NCBI RefSeq assembly: GCF_050859505.1
Contig: NZ_CP193934.1
Span: 1,302,001-1,366,000 of the forward strand
Source of the DNA: Marinirhabdus sp050859505
GTDB taxonomy: Bacteria > Bacteroidota > Bacteroidia > Flavobacteriales > Flavobacteriaceae
Direction of reading: 5' to 3'
DNA: 64,000 nt
The position numbers and the translations under genes were made by a program. Below are positions 35,861 to 45,500 of this stretch, in pieces. Every line of letters begins with the position of its first letter. Positions within the stretch are counted from its first letter, which is position 1. The notes under the pieces are model-generated. The model did no database searches. It saw only the letters and a list, made by a program, of their open reading frames with translations, and was not told where the DNA came from.

Positions 35861-36883
35861 ATGAACGAAAACTTGGATGCCACAGGCGAAAACTTCTCTC
35901 CGCAAGACCTAGACTTAGAAAAAAAGTTGCGTCCGCTTTCCTTTGACGACTTTACAGGACAGGATCAGGCGTTAGAAAATTTAAAAGTTTTTGTACAAGC
36001 CGCAAACCTCCGTGAAGAGGCGTTAGACCATACTTTGTTTCACGGCCCTCCGGGGCTTGGAAAAACAACTTTGGCACATATACTCGCCAAGGAGTTGAAC
36101 GTAAATATTAGGGTAACTTCTGGTCCTGTTTTGGACAAGCCAGGAGATCTTGCAGGTTTATTGACCAACCTAGATGAACGTGATGTGCTTTTTATAGACG
36201 AAATCCATCGCCTAAGTCCCATCGTAGAGGAATATCTTTATTCTGCCATGGAAGATTATAAGATCGATATTATGATTGAGTCTGGGCCCAATGCCAGAAC
36301 CGTTCAAATTAATTTATCACCCTTTACACTTATTGGTGCTACTACACGATCAGGATTGCTTACGGCACCTATGCGAGCGCGTTTTGGAATCGCTTCTCGA
36401 CTTCAATATTATACGACGGAATTACTTACAAATATTGTACAACGTAGCGCCACCATTTTACATATGCCCATCACTATGGAAGCAGCCATTGAGATAGCGG
36501 GTAGAAGCAGAGGTACACCTAGAATTGCGAATGCGTTGTTGCGCAGAGTTCGTGATTTTGCGCAAATTAAAGGGGATGGAAATATAGATATTAAGATTGC
36601 CAAATACGCACTAGAACAACTACACGTAGATGCGCACGGCCTGGATGAAATGGATAATAAAATCCTTACCACTATTATTGATAAATTTAAAGGAGGTCCT
36701 GTGGGGATTACCACGCTAGCGACCGCAGTTTCTGAAAGTGCCGAAACTATTGAAGAAGTGTACGAACCTTTTTTAATCCAGCAAGGCTTTATTATGCGTA
36801 CTCCAAGAGGTCGCGAAGTAACCGAAGCTGCCTACAAACATTTGGGGAAAGTAAAAGGTCCTACGCAGGGCGGATTGTTTTAA
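35861..36883 (+). CDS. ruvB: Holliday junction branch migration helicase RuvB
   Basis: A 340-residue AAA+ motor that drives Holliday junction migration with RuvA. Walker A is GPPGLGKTTLA, Walker B LFIDEIHRL, and sensor/arginine-finger region GATTRSGLLTAPMRARFG. The C-terminal winged helix ends in GRGREV-type sequence (MRTPRGREVTEAAY). The start at MNENLDATGENF gives family length; a longer in-frame start at 35750 would include the promoter box. ruvA is 5 kb downstream and not in the same operon. Confidence 0.97.
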   Translation: MNENLDATGENFSPQDLDLEKKLRPLSFDDFTGQDQALENLKVFVQAANLREEALDHTLFHGPPGLGKTTLAHILAKELNVNIRVTSGPVLDKPGDLAGLLTNLDERDVLFIDEIHRLSPIVEEYLYSAMEDYKIDIMIESGPNARTVQINLSPFTLIGATTRSGLLTAPMRARFGIASRLQYYTTELLTNIVQRSATILHMPITMEAAIEIAGRSRGTPRIANALLRRVRDFAQIKGDGNIDIKIAKYALEQLHVDAHGLDEMDNKILTTIIDKFKGGPVGITTLATAVSESAETIEEVYEPFLIQQGFIMRTPRGREVTEAAYKHLGKVKGPTQGGLF

Positions 36884-36918
36884 AAAGAAATACTAAAGGG
36901 TCAAAATTTAAAGCCAAA

Positions 36919-36990
36919 TGTCAGGCTGAGCACTATGTGAAAAATTATGATGAATAATTTTGAGGATACCCAACGCAGTTGTCGAAGCCT
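36919..36990. repeat. Split palindromic intergenic repeat
   Basis: TGTCAGGCTGAGC (36919-36931) and GTTGTCGAAGCCT (36978-36990) are the halves of a palindromic intergenic repeat (TGTCAGGCTGAGC..GTCGAAGCC) that I recall as widespread in Flavobacteriaceae. Here 46 bp separate them. It lies between ruvB and the P450 gene and carries no reading frame. Confidence 0.4.
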
Positions 36991-37057
36991 AATGGAACGA
37001 CGAAAAAAAAATACAGTTCCAATTTTCTATTTTAATGAAAGTTCGCTTTAGTTATTT

Positions 37058-38395
37058 ATGAAATCCAAACAAAACCAAATCCCAACCGTTCCCCTCACTA
37101 AATTTCTAAAACACTCCTTAGAAATTTTAAAGAACCCTTTGCCATTTCATCATAATAATTTTGAACGCTTGGGCGATACCTTCAGATTAAAAATTGGGTT
37201 TAAAAATTCGGTAGTCTTTTCTCGGGATGCTGCTTTCTTGCAATATGTCCTTCAGAAGAACCAACGCAATTATACCAAGTCAAAAATACAGACCGAAGAT
37301 TTAGCCAAATATGTTGGGAAGGGATTGCTCACTTCAGAAGGCACACTTTGGAAACAACAACGCAAACTCATCCAGCCCGCATTTCATAAAAAGCAACTGG
37401 CAAATCTGTTAGGCACCATGCATAAAACTATTGCAGCTGAACTTCAGAAAATTGAAACAGGGAAGCCTTTTGAAATCTCTTCAGTGTTTAGTGATTTGGC
37501 TTTTCAGGTGGTCGCCAAATCATTATTTAGTGGTGGCGTTTCCGAAGCACAAATTAAACGATTACAGCACATTACCGAAGAAGCCCAAAAAATGCTGGTA
37601 CGTGAGCTTCGGCAACCGTATTTGCATTGGTGGTTTATCCTAAGTGGGGTGCTTCAAAAACACATCAATCTAACCCATGAAGCCCGATCCATCCTCAAAC
37701 AATTGGTAGCGGATAGAAAAAAGAGCGGCGTTCGTGAAGACGACTTGTTGGACATGTTGCTAGATGCTCGATACGAAGATGGCAATGCCATGGACGAAGA
37801 ACAATTGATAGACGAAATTTTAATTCTCTTCACCGCAGGGCACGAAACAACTAGCAATTCGCTTACGTTTACCACGCAATTACTCGCCAAACATCCCGAA
37901 TACCAAGAGCAGATTTTTAATGAAACTCAAAAGGCGGAAGCTGAAACTAATGATTTAATGGAATTGCTGCGCAAGGTGCCTATTACTACCCGCGTGATTG
38001 AAGAGTCGTTGCGTCTCTATCCGCCAGCCTATTTTATTGACCGTGTGAACATAGAAGCAGATGAGTTCAGCGGAATGAGATTTGAAAAAGGAACTAGTTT
38101 ACTTTTTGCGGTACATGAAATTCATAAAAGTGAAACACATTGGGAGCATCCATTACAATTTAATCCCAACCGTTTCGCTAATAAAAATTATAGCGATTAT
38201 GCTTCATTTTATTATCCTTTTGGTGCAGGACCGCGTATGTGTATAGGAAATAATTTTGCGATGTACGAAATGGTGCTTGCTGTTTCAACGCTTTGTAAAA
38301 CCTTCGGCATAGCGAAGAAAAATGATGCGATAGAAATTAATCCCTTGATTACCTTAAAGCCTAAAAATGCTATCTTACGGTTTGAAAAGCGATGA
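37058..38395 (+). CDS. Cytochrome P450
   Basis: A 445-residue heme-thiolate monooxygenase. The I-helix oxygen-activation motif is AGHETTSN, the K-helix ExxR is in EESLRLYP, and the heme-binding loop is FGAGPRMCIGNNFA with Cys395. There is no N-terminal membrane anchor, so it is soluble. The closest type appears to be the CYP family with fatty-acid or terpenoid hydroxylases, but substrate cannot be read from the sequence. No ferredoxin or reductase gene is adjacent, so electrons must come from partners elsewhere. It is followed 12 nt later by queG, suggesting cotranscription without an obvious functional link. Confidence 0.95.
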   Translation: MKSKQNQIPTVPLTKFLKHSLEILKNPLPFHHNNFERLGDTFRLKIGFKNSVVFSRDAAFLQYVLQKNQRNYTKSKIQTEDLAKYVGKGLLTSEGTLWKQQRKLIQPAFHKKQLANLLGTMHKTIAAELQKIETGKPFEISSVFSDLAFQVVAKSLFSGGVSEAQIKRLQHITEEAQKMLVRELRQPYLHWWFILSGVLQKHINLTHEARSILKQLVADRKKSGVREDDLLDMLLDARYEDGNAMDEEQLIDEILILFTAGHETTSNSLTFTTQLLAKHPEYQEQIFNETQKAEAETNDLMELLRKVPITTRVIEESLRLYPPAYFIDRVNIEADEFSGMRFEKGTSLLFAVHEIHKSETHWEHPLQFNPNRFANKNYSDYASFYYPFGAGPRMCIGNNFAMYEMVLAVSTLCKTFGIAKKNDAIEINPLITLKPKNAILRFEKR

Positions 38396-38407
38396 TAACA
38401 ATATAAA

Positions 38408-39328
38408 GTGGGTAATAAATCATACAATACTACTTTAATCAAATCCGAAGCTCAGCGTCTAGGCTTTCTCTCTTGTGGGGTAAGCAAAGCGCAATTTTTG
38501 GAAGAAGAAGCGCCGCGACTGGAAAAATGGCTCAACCAGAATATGCACGGTGAAATGAGTTATATGGAAAATCATTTCGACAAGCGACTAGATCCTACAA
38601 AACTGGTGGAAGGCTCCAAAAGTGTCATCTCTTTATTGCTGAATTACTTTCCAGCTGAAACACAATCTGAAGATTCCTATAAAATCTCCAAATACGCCTA
38701 TGGAACAGATTATCATTTCGTCATAAAAGACAAGCTGAAACACCTATTACACTACATCCAAACCGAAATTGGCGATGTACACGGCCGCGCCTTTGTAGAT
38801 TCAGCTCCTGTGTTGGATAAAGCGTGGGCCGCCAAAAGCGGACTGGGATGGATTGGGAAACACAGCAATCTGCTTACGCAAAAAGTAGGCTCGTTTTATT
38901 TTATTGCAGAGCTAATTGTTGATCTGGATTTAGACTACGATTCACCAGTAACCGACCATTGCGGCAGTTGTACCGCCTGTATAGACGCCTGCCCAACGCA
39001 AGCCATTGTGCAACCGTATGTGGTGGACGGCAGCAAGTGTATTAGTTACGCAACCATAGAGTTAAAAAATCAAATTCCTAGTAGTTTCAGCAAGCATATG
39101 GACGACTGGATGTTTGGTTGTGATGTATGTCAGGATGTGTGTCCCTGGAATCGTTTTAGCAAATCACATAGGGAGCCGTTGTTCAATCCACATCCTGAAT
39201 TGCTTTCCAAAAGCAAAAAAGAGTGGGAGGAAATCACCAAAGAAGTCTTCAACGAAATTTTCAAAAAAAGCGCCGTAAAACGCACCAAATATGAAGGCTT
39301 AAAACGAAATATTGATTTTCTGAAATAG
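38408..39328 (+). CDS. queG: Epoxyqueuosine reductase QueG
   Basis: A 306-residue cobalamin- and iron-sulfur-dependent enzyme that reduces epoxyqueuosine to queuosine in tRNA, the last step of queuosine synthesis. Two [4Fe-4S] motifs are present: CGSCTACIDACP and CDVCQDVCPWN. DSAPVLDKAWAAKSGLGWIGKHSN is the family's B12-domain signature. The start is a GTG 12 nt after the P450 stop. The C-terminus stops after the second cluster region, so the HEAT-repeat tail found in some homologues is short or missing. Confidence 0.95.
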   Translation: MGNKSYNTTLIKSEAQRLGFLSCGVSKAQFLEEEAPRLEKWLNQNMHGEMSYMENHFDKRLDPTKLVEGSKSVISLLLNYFPAETQSEDSYKISKYAYGTDYHFVIKDKLKHLLHYIQTEIGDVHGRAFVDSAPVLDKAWAAKSGLGWIGKHSNLLTQKVGSFYFIAELIVDLDLDYDSPVTDHCGSCTACIDACPTQAIVQPYVVDGSKCISYATIELKNQIPSSFSKHMDDWMFGCDVCQDVCPWNRFSKSHREPLFNPHPELLSKSKKEWEEITKEVFNEIFKKSAVKRTKYEGLKRNIDFLK

Positions 39329-39397
39329 TAAAAAATACGCTTCCATTCTCAGCCGGATAGGGTTAGGAACAAATGTGAAAACAAAATTATTTTAACT

Positions 39398-39462
39398 CCT
39401 TCCCCCAGCGGCTAACAACTTTTAATAAAACTAATGCTTAGAATCCGCGTGTCGGGGGAAGG
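39398..39462. repeat. Long inverted repeat between queG and maeB
   Basis: CCTTCCCCC (39398-39406) is complementary to GGGGGAAGG (39454-39462), and inside these arms GCGG pairs with CCGC, giving about 13 bp with an internal bulge and a loop of roughly 33 nt. The arms are GC-rich in an AT-rich spacer. The 274-nt gap has no other recognisable gene. Confidence 0.5.
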
Positions 39463-39573
39463 TGGATTTCGGTTAAATCTTTAAAATTAAATTCCAAATT
39501 ACTTTTCCCGAAATTCGGATGGGGGACTTCTCAAAAAACCGTTTAAAAAATTCACTCTTTACCGTTACTCCCG

Positions 39574-39581
39574 TACCTTTG
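39574..39581 (+). promoter_or_regulatory. -7 box of maeB
   Basis: TACCTTTG matches TAnnTTTG and lies 21 nt before the ATG at 39603. It lies inside a longer in-frame reading from 39519, so the shorter start is preferred. Confidence 0.5.
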
Positions 39582-39602
39582 TTTTACAGTAAATATATAT
39601 TT

Positions 39603-41900
39603 ATGAGCAAACAAAGTAGACGTCGAGAAGCCCTTTTGTACCACGCAAAACCCCGTCCTGGGAAAATACAAGTGGTGCCTACAAAAAAATATGCTACCCA
39701 AAGAGACCTTTCATTAGCCTATTCGCCAGGGGTGGCAGAGCCTTGTTTAGAAATTGCTAAAGAAGTAAATAACGTCTACAAATATACCAACAAAGGAAAC
39801 TTAGTTGCCGTGATCTCTAATGGAACAGCAGTGTTAGGCCTAGGAAATATTGGTCCCGAAGCGTCTAAGCCCGTAATGGAAGGAAAGGGTCTGCTGTTTA
39901 AGATTTTTGCAGATATTGATGTATTTGATATTGAAGTAAATACGGAAGATATTGATGCTTTTGTTGAAACCGTAAAAAATATAGCGCCAACATTCGGCGG
40001 AATTAACTTGGAAGATATTAAAGCTCCCGAAGCTTTTGAAATAGAACGAAGACTGAAAGCAGAGCTGGATATTCCTGTAATGCATGACGACCAGCACGGT
40101 ACTGCCATTATTTCGGCAGCCGCATTGTTGAATGCGTTGGAATTAACAGGAAAAAATATTTCAGAAGTACGGATAGTGATAAGTGGTGCAGGTGCAGCGG
40201 CTGTTTCGTGTACCAGATTGTACATAGCGTTTGGCGCAGACAGAAAGAATATTGTAATGGTGGATAGTAAAGGAGTAATTCGTGATGACCGCGACTCCCT
40301 TTCCGAAGAAAAAAGCGAATTTGCCACACACCGTAAAATTGACACCTTGGAGGAAGCCATGGAAAATGCCGATGTTTTTGTAGGTCTTTCTATTGCCAAT
40401 ATTGTTACTCCAGAGATGCTAAAAAGCATGGCGAGCAATCCAATTGTATTTGCTATGGCAAATCCAGATCCGGAAATTGAGTACGACGTTGCTATTGCTA
40501 CCAGAGAGGATCTAATTATGGCAACAGGCCGCAGTGACCATCCCAATCAGGTGAATAATGTACTTGGTTTTCCCTTTATTTTTAGGGGTGCGTTAGACGT
40601 AAGAGCGACAAAAATTAATGAACCCATGAAAATGGCTGCGGTGAAAGCGCTGGCAGAGCTTGCTAAAGAACCAGTGCCAGAGCAAGTGAATATTGCTTAT
40701 GGAGAGACGAAACTCAACTTTGGGCGCGACTACATTATCCCGAAGCCATTTGATCCCAGACTGATTGCCATGGTGCCACCTGCAGTAGCCAAAGCGGCTA
40801 TGGAAAGTGGTGTGGCTACGGAGCCAATTACAGATTGGGAAAAATACCAAGACGAATTGTATGAACGCATGGGAAGCGACAATAAGATCATTCGTTTGTT
40901 GTTAAACCGGGCTAAAATGGCTCCCAAACGTATTGTTTTTGCTGAAGCAGATCAACTAGACGTGTTAAAAGCTGCGCAGATTGTGCACGATGAAGGCATT
41001 GGAATTCCTGTGCTCTTAGGGAGAAAGGAAATTATTCTGGAGCTCATGGAGCAACTAGAATATGAAGCCGAAGTTGAAATTATAGACCCTAAGAGTGACG
41101 AACAAGAAGAAACCCGAAATAGATATGCTGAAAAGCATTGGAGTAACCGTCGTCGAAGTGGCATAACTCTTTATGATGCCCAGGGTCTTATGCGTTCCCG
41201 AAATTACTACGCAGCAATGATGTTGAACGAAGGAGATGTAGATTGTATGATCTCGGGTTATTCAAGAGCCTATCCTTCGGTTGTGCGTCCAGTACTGGAA
41301 ACTGTGGGAAGGTTTGAAGGCGTGGATAAAGTGGCCACAACCAACTTAATGTTGACCAAGCGTGGACCTATGTTTATTTCAGATACCTCTATCAATATAG
41401 ATCCTACTGCCAAGGAGCTTGCCAAGATTGCGCAAATGACCAATCACACTATGAAAATGTTTGGTCTTACGCCTGTAATTGCGATGATTAGTTATGCAAA
41501 CTTTGGCTCCTCCAAAGATCCGCACGCGACCAAAGTAAGGGAAGCGGTAGCATATTTGCACCGTAGTAATCCAGATATGTTGGTAGATGGTGAGTTACAG
41601 ACAGACTTTGCCTTAAATTCAGAAATGCTTCAGAAGAAGTTTCCGTTTTCAAAATTGGCAGGTAAAAAGGTAAATGCATTAATATTTCCAAATTTAGATT
41701 CAGCAAACAGTAACTACAAGCTGCTTAAAGAATTAAACAATGTAGAATCCATAGGTCCTATTATGCTTGGGATGAAAAAACCAGTGCATATCCTTCAACT
41801 AGGAGCCAGTGTAGAGGAAATTGTAAACATGGCAGCCGTAGCGGTGGTAGATGCACAACAAAAAGAGAAGCGGGTTAAAGAGTTAGAAACTTCAGATTAA
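39603..41900 (+). CDS. maeB: NADP-dependent malic enzyme, PTA-fused type
   Basis: A 765-residue enzyme converting malate to pyruvate and CO2 with NADPH formation. The N-terminal half (about 1-430) has the malic domain (YSPGVAEPC, ISNGTAVLGLGNIG, MHDDQHGTA) and an NAD(P)-binding Rossmann part (ISGAGAAAVSC). The C-terminal half (about 440-765) resembles phosphotransacetylase, as in MaeB, where it is regulatory rather than catalytic. The start at MSKQSRRREALLYH is chosen because the promoter lies upstream of it. It stands alone, 82 nt before ruvA. Confidence 0.95.
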   Translation: MSKQSRRREALLYHAKPRPGKIQVVPTKKYATQRDLSLAYSPGVAEPCLEIAKEVNNVYKYTNKGNLVAVISNGTAVLGLGNIGPEASKPVMEGKGLLFKIFADIDVFDIEVNTEDIDAFVETVKNIAPTFGGINLEDIKAPEAFEIERRLKAELDIPVMHDDQHGTAIISAAALLNALELTGKNISEVRIVISGAGAAAVSCTRLYIAFGADRKNIVMVDSKGVIRDDRDSLSEEKSEFATHRKIDTLEEAMENADVFVGLSIANIVTPEMLKSMASNPIVFAMANPDPEIEYDVAIATREDLIMATGRSDHPNQVNNVLGFPFIFRGALDVRATKINEPMKMAAVKALAELAKEPVPEQVNIAYGETKLNFGRDYIIPKPFDPRLIAMVPPAVAKAAMESGVATEPITDWEKYQDELYERMGSDNKIIRLLLNRAKMAPKRIVFAEADQLDVLKAAQIVHDEGIGIPVLLGRKEIILELMEQLEYEAEVEIIDPKSDEQEETRNRYAEKHWSNRRRSGITLYDAQGLMRSRNYYAAMMLNEGDVDCMISGYSRAYPSVVRPVLETVGRFEGVDKVATTNLMLTKRGPMFISDTSINIDPTAKELAKIAQMTNHTMKMFGLTPVIAMISYANFGSSKDPHATKVREAVAYLHRSNPDMLVDGELQTDFALNSEMLQKKFPFSKLAGKKVNALIFPNLDSANSNYKLLKELNNVESIGPIMLGMKKPVHILQLGASVEEIVNMAAVAVVDAQQKEKRVKELETSD

Positions 41901-41950
41901 GTGCCGTTTATTTTAGTAAATATGGGCTGTGCCAATGCAAATAATTATGT

Positions 41951-41958
41951 TATATTTG
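41951..41958 (+). promoter_or_regulatory. -7 box of ruvA-sprA
   Basis: TATATTTG matches TAnnTTTG, 24 nt before the ruvA ATG. It could drive ruvA together with sprA, which follows with only a 3-nt gap. Confidence 0.45.
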
Positions 41959-41982
41959 GCGTTTTAACCTTACGTTAACATT

Positions 41983-42564
41983 ATGATTACCTATTTACAG
42001 GGAAGGCTTGTACAGAAAAATCCAACCGATGTAGTCATAGATTGTAATGGCATAGGCTATTTAGTCCATATTTCATTACACACATTTTCGCAACTCCCCA
42101 CGACCGAAAATGTAAAATTATTCACGTATTTGCTGGTTAAAGAAGATTCGCACACCTTGTTTGGTTTTGCGGGAATAGAGGAACGAGAAATTTTCAAATT
42201 ATTAATCTCGGTTTCGGGTGTAGGTGCAAGTACGGCTAGAACCATGCTTTCTTCATTATCGCCAGACCAGGTTAAAGATGCTATCGTGAACGAAGGAATA
42301 GCAACCATTCAGTCTGTAAAAGGAATTGGGGTTAAAACAGCACAACGAGTCATCTTAGATTTGAAAGATAAAATATTAAAAGTATATGGCTTGTCTACTA
42401 TTTCTGGAACAACAAGCAATACTAATAAAAATGAAGCGTTATCTGCATTGGAGACGTTAGGTTTTGCTAGAAAACAAGCTGAAAAGGTTTGTGATAAAAT
42501 TGTACAGCAAGACCCTGGGGCAAGTGTAGAAACGATAATAAAATTAGCTTTAAAAAATTTGTAG
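41983..42564 (+). CDS. ruvA: Holliday junction DNA helicase subunit RuvA
   Basis: A 193-residue junction-binding protein that recruits RuvB. The N-terminal OB fold (MITYLQGRLVQKNPTDVVIDCNG) is followed by two helix-hairpin-helix motifs (LLISVSGVGASTARTML and IQSVKGIGVKTAQRVILDL) and the C-terminal RuvB-binding UBA-like domain (EALSALETLGFARKQAEKV). The gene ends in TAG at 42562-42564; sprA begins one codon later in the same frame. Linkage of ruvA to sprA is typical of Flavobacteriia as I recall. Confidence 0.96.
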   Translation: MITYLQGRLVQKNPTDVVIDCNGIGYLVHISLHTFSQLPTTENVKLFTYLLVKEDSHTLFGFAGIEEREIFKLLISVSGVGASTARTMLSSLSPDQVKDAIVNEGIATIQSVKGIGVKTAQRVILDLKDKILKVYGLSTISGTTSNTNKNEALSALETLGFARKQAEKVCDKIVQQDPGASVETIIKLALKNL

Positions 42565-42567
42565 ACT

Positions 42568-45500
42568 TTGGGCGCAAAAAATTACGATTACACAAAAGTT
42601 CTTTTCGGGCTTTTCTTGGTTTTAGGAGTTTTATTTGGAGGAACTCAAACAGCAACGGCTCAGGATTCCACCGCAACTGGTTCGGAAATGGGAAGAATGG
42701 ATCTTCCTAATCCGCCAAGTATTCAAGATTTATACACCTACGATGCCGTTACGGAAAGGTATATTTATACGAGAACCTTAGGTAATTTCAACATTTCTTA
42801 TCCGCTTATCCTTACGCCGGAAGAATACCAGGATTTAATCCTGAAAGAGCAAATGAAGCAGTATTTCAAAGATAAAATTGATGCTGCCGATGGAAGAAAA
42901 GAAGGTTCTGAAGAACTTCAGAAAAACTTGTTACCTACCTTTTATGTGAATTCCAACTTTTTTGAAAGCATTTTTGGAGGCAATACAATTGAAGTGATCC
43001 CACAGGGAACCGTGGAGATGGATTTAGGGCTTTTATACACCAAACAAGACAACCCATCGTTTTCGCCACGAAACCGTAGCAATCTTTCTTTCGATTTTGA
43101 CCAACGTATTAGTTTAAGTTTGTTGGGTAAAGTGGGAGAACGGCTTCAGGTAACCGCCAATTACGATACACAATCAACGTTCGATTTTCAGAACCAGATA
43201 AAACTAGAGTATACTCCTACCGAGGACGATATTATTCAAAAAATTGAAGTAGGTAACGTAAGTATGCCTCTTAATAGTACCTTAATCCAAGGAGCTCAAA
43301 GCTTGTTTGGGGTAAAAGCACAATTACAATTTGGAAAAACAACTATTACAGGGGTGTTTTCTGAACAGAAATCTGAAACCAGAAGCGTAACTGCAGAAGG
43401 AGGAGCCACTATTACAGATTTTGAATTATTTGCACTGGATTACGATGAAAACCGTCACTTTTTCTTATCACATTATTTTAGAGATAATTACGATAGAATT
43501 TTAAGCCAATACCCTTTTATAAATTCAAACGTACAGATTACAAGATCTGAAGTATGGATTACCAACCGCGCAGCAAATACGCAAAATGTTAGGAATATTG
43601 TTGCATTACAAGATATAGGAGAGGCAGATCCTACAAATATTGGCTTGCCCTTTGTGCCAGGAGGTTTTATTAACAAGCCGAAAAATTCTTTTCCAGATAA
43701 CAGCAATAACGATTTTAACCCTTTTGGAATAGACGATCCTTCAGTTCCTAGTATCTTAAATAATGCCATACGAGATGTGGCAACTGTTGGTCAGGGATTT
43801 GGCGGTGTGCGTGTAAGTGATGGTGTAGATTATGTAACGCTGGAAAATGCAAGAAGGTTAAACCCTAACGAATATAAATTGAACACACAATTAGGATATA
43901 TTTCGTTAAACCAACGTTTAAGTAATGATGAGGTATTAGCTGTATCGTTTCAGTTTACCGTAAATGGGCGCGTTTTTCAAGTTGGAGAATTCTCAAACGA
44001 CGGGGTAAGTGCTACTGGGGAAACAACGCCTTTTGACCCTAACAACCCAGATCCAGATCCAAGCGAAGATCCACAAGGATTGCCACAGAACTTAGTGGTA
44101 AAACTTCTTAAGAGTAATATTACGAATGTACAGGAACCAATTTGGGATTTAATGATGAAAAACATCTATGCATTAGGTGCTTTTCAGCTAGAACAAGAAG
44201 ACTTTAGATTAAACATTTTATATACAGATCCTTCGCCGCTCAACTATATTACTGCGGCGCCCGGAACACCAGAATTCCCAGCCACTGCGCTTCCAGAAGA
44301 TGTTGAAGACAATGTGTTATTGCGTGTTTTTAACCTGGATAGGTTAAATTTTAATGGCGATCCACAACAAGGGGGAGATGGATTTTTCGATTTCCTTCCT
44401 GGGATTACGGTAGATACTCAAAATGGGCAAATTATCTTTACCACCGTTGAACCTTTTGGAGAATATTTGTTCGATAAACTAGACAATGACAATCAGGGTC
44501 CTGGTGATTATAATAATGATATAACCTATAACGCGAATCAAAACCAATACGTTTTCCGAAGCTTGTATACCACTACCAAGACACAAGCGGAACAACAGGA
44601 TAGTGATAAAAATAAATTTCAATTAAAGGGTACATATAAATCTACGGGCGCAGATGGTATTCCTATTGGTGCCTTTAATATTCCACAAGGTTCGGTAACC
44701 GTAACTGCTGGAGGAAGAACCTTGGTAGAAGGAGTAGATTACACGGTGAATTATCAATTGGGACGTGTGCAAATTATAGATCCTTCACTTCAAAATTCTA
44801 ACACTCCAATTAATATTACTACGGAGAATAATACACTTTTCGGTCAGCAAACAAAGCGATTTACTGGTTTGAACGTAGAGCATAAGTTTAATGACAAGTT
44901 TCAGATTGGAGCTACCTATTTAAATTTGAGTGAAAAGCCGTTAACGCAAAAATCTTCTTTTAATGCAGAACCCATCAATAATAGTATCTTCGGTATAAAT
45001 GCAAATTACTCTACCGAAGTACCTTTCTTAACGCGTTTGGTGAATAATTTACCAAATATTGATACAGATGTAGCTTCCAATATATCACTTCGTGGGGAAT
45101 TTGCCTATCTATTACCTGGAGCCCCTAAAGTTTCAGATTTTGATGGTAAAGCGACCTCTTATATAGACGATTTTGAAGCTTCTCAAACTGGTATTGATGT
45201 AAGCTCACCGCTTACTTGGTTTTTAGGAAGTACTCCTGTAGGTTTTGGAGGAGAGTTTGGTAATGGAAATCTTCAGTACAACTATAACCGTGCAAAACTT
45301 GCCTGGTATACTATTGACCCTATTTTTTATAGCAGTCAACGACCAGACGGCATTAACGATGAAGATCTTTCTTCACCTTTTACACGTCGTGTATTTAGAG
45401 ATGAAATTTTCCCGAATCAAGACTTAATTCAGGGTCAAACCCAAGCGTTATTCTCTTTGGATATGGCATATTATCCTAGCCAACGTGGGCAATACAACTT

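Noticed and set aside
37058..39328. P450 and queG as a natural-product biosynthesis cluster
   Set aside because: QueG belongs to tRNA queuosine synthesis and no other biosynthetic genes are nearby; the pairing looks like simple adjacency.
39519..39602. Longer N-terminus for maeB
   Set aside because: The added residues do not resemble malic enzymes, and a clear -7 promoter box lies within them.
39776..40546. 256-residue open frame antisense to maeB
   Set aside because: It lies wholly inside maeB on the other strand, has a low-complexity Ser/Ile-rich composition, no recognisable motif and no promoter.
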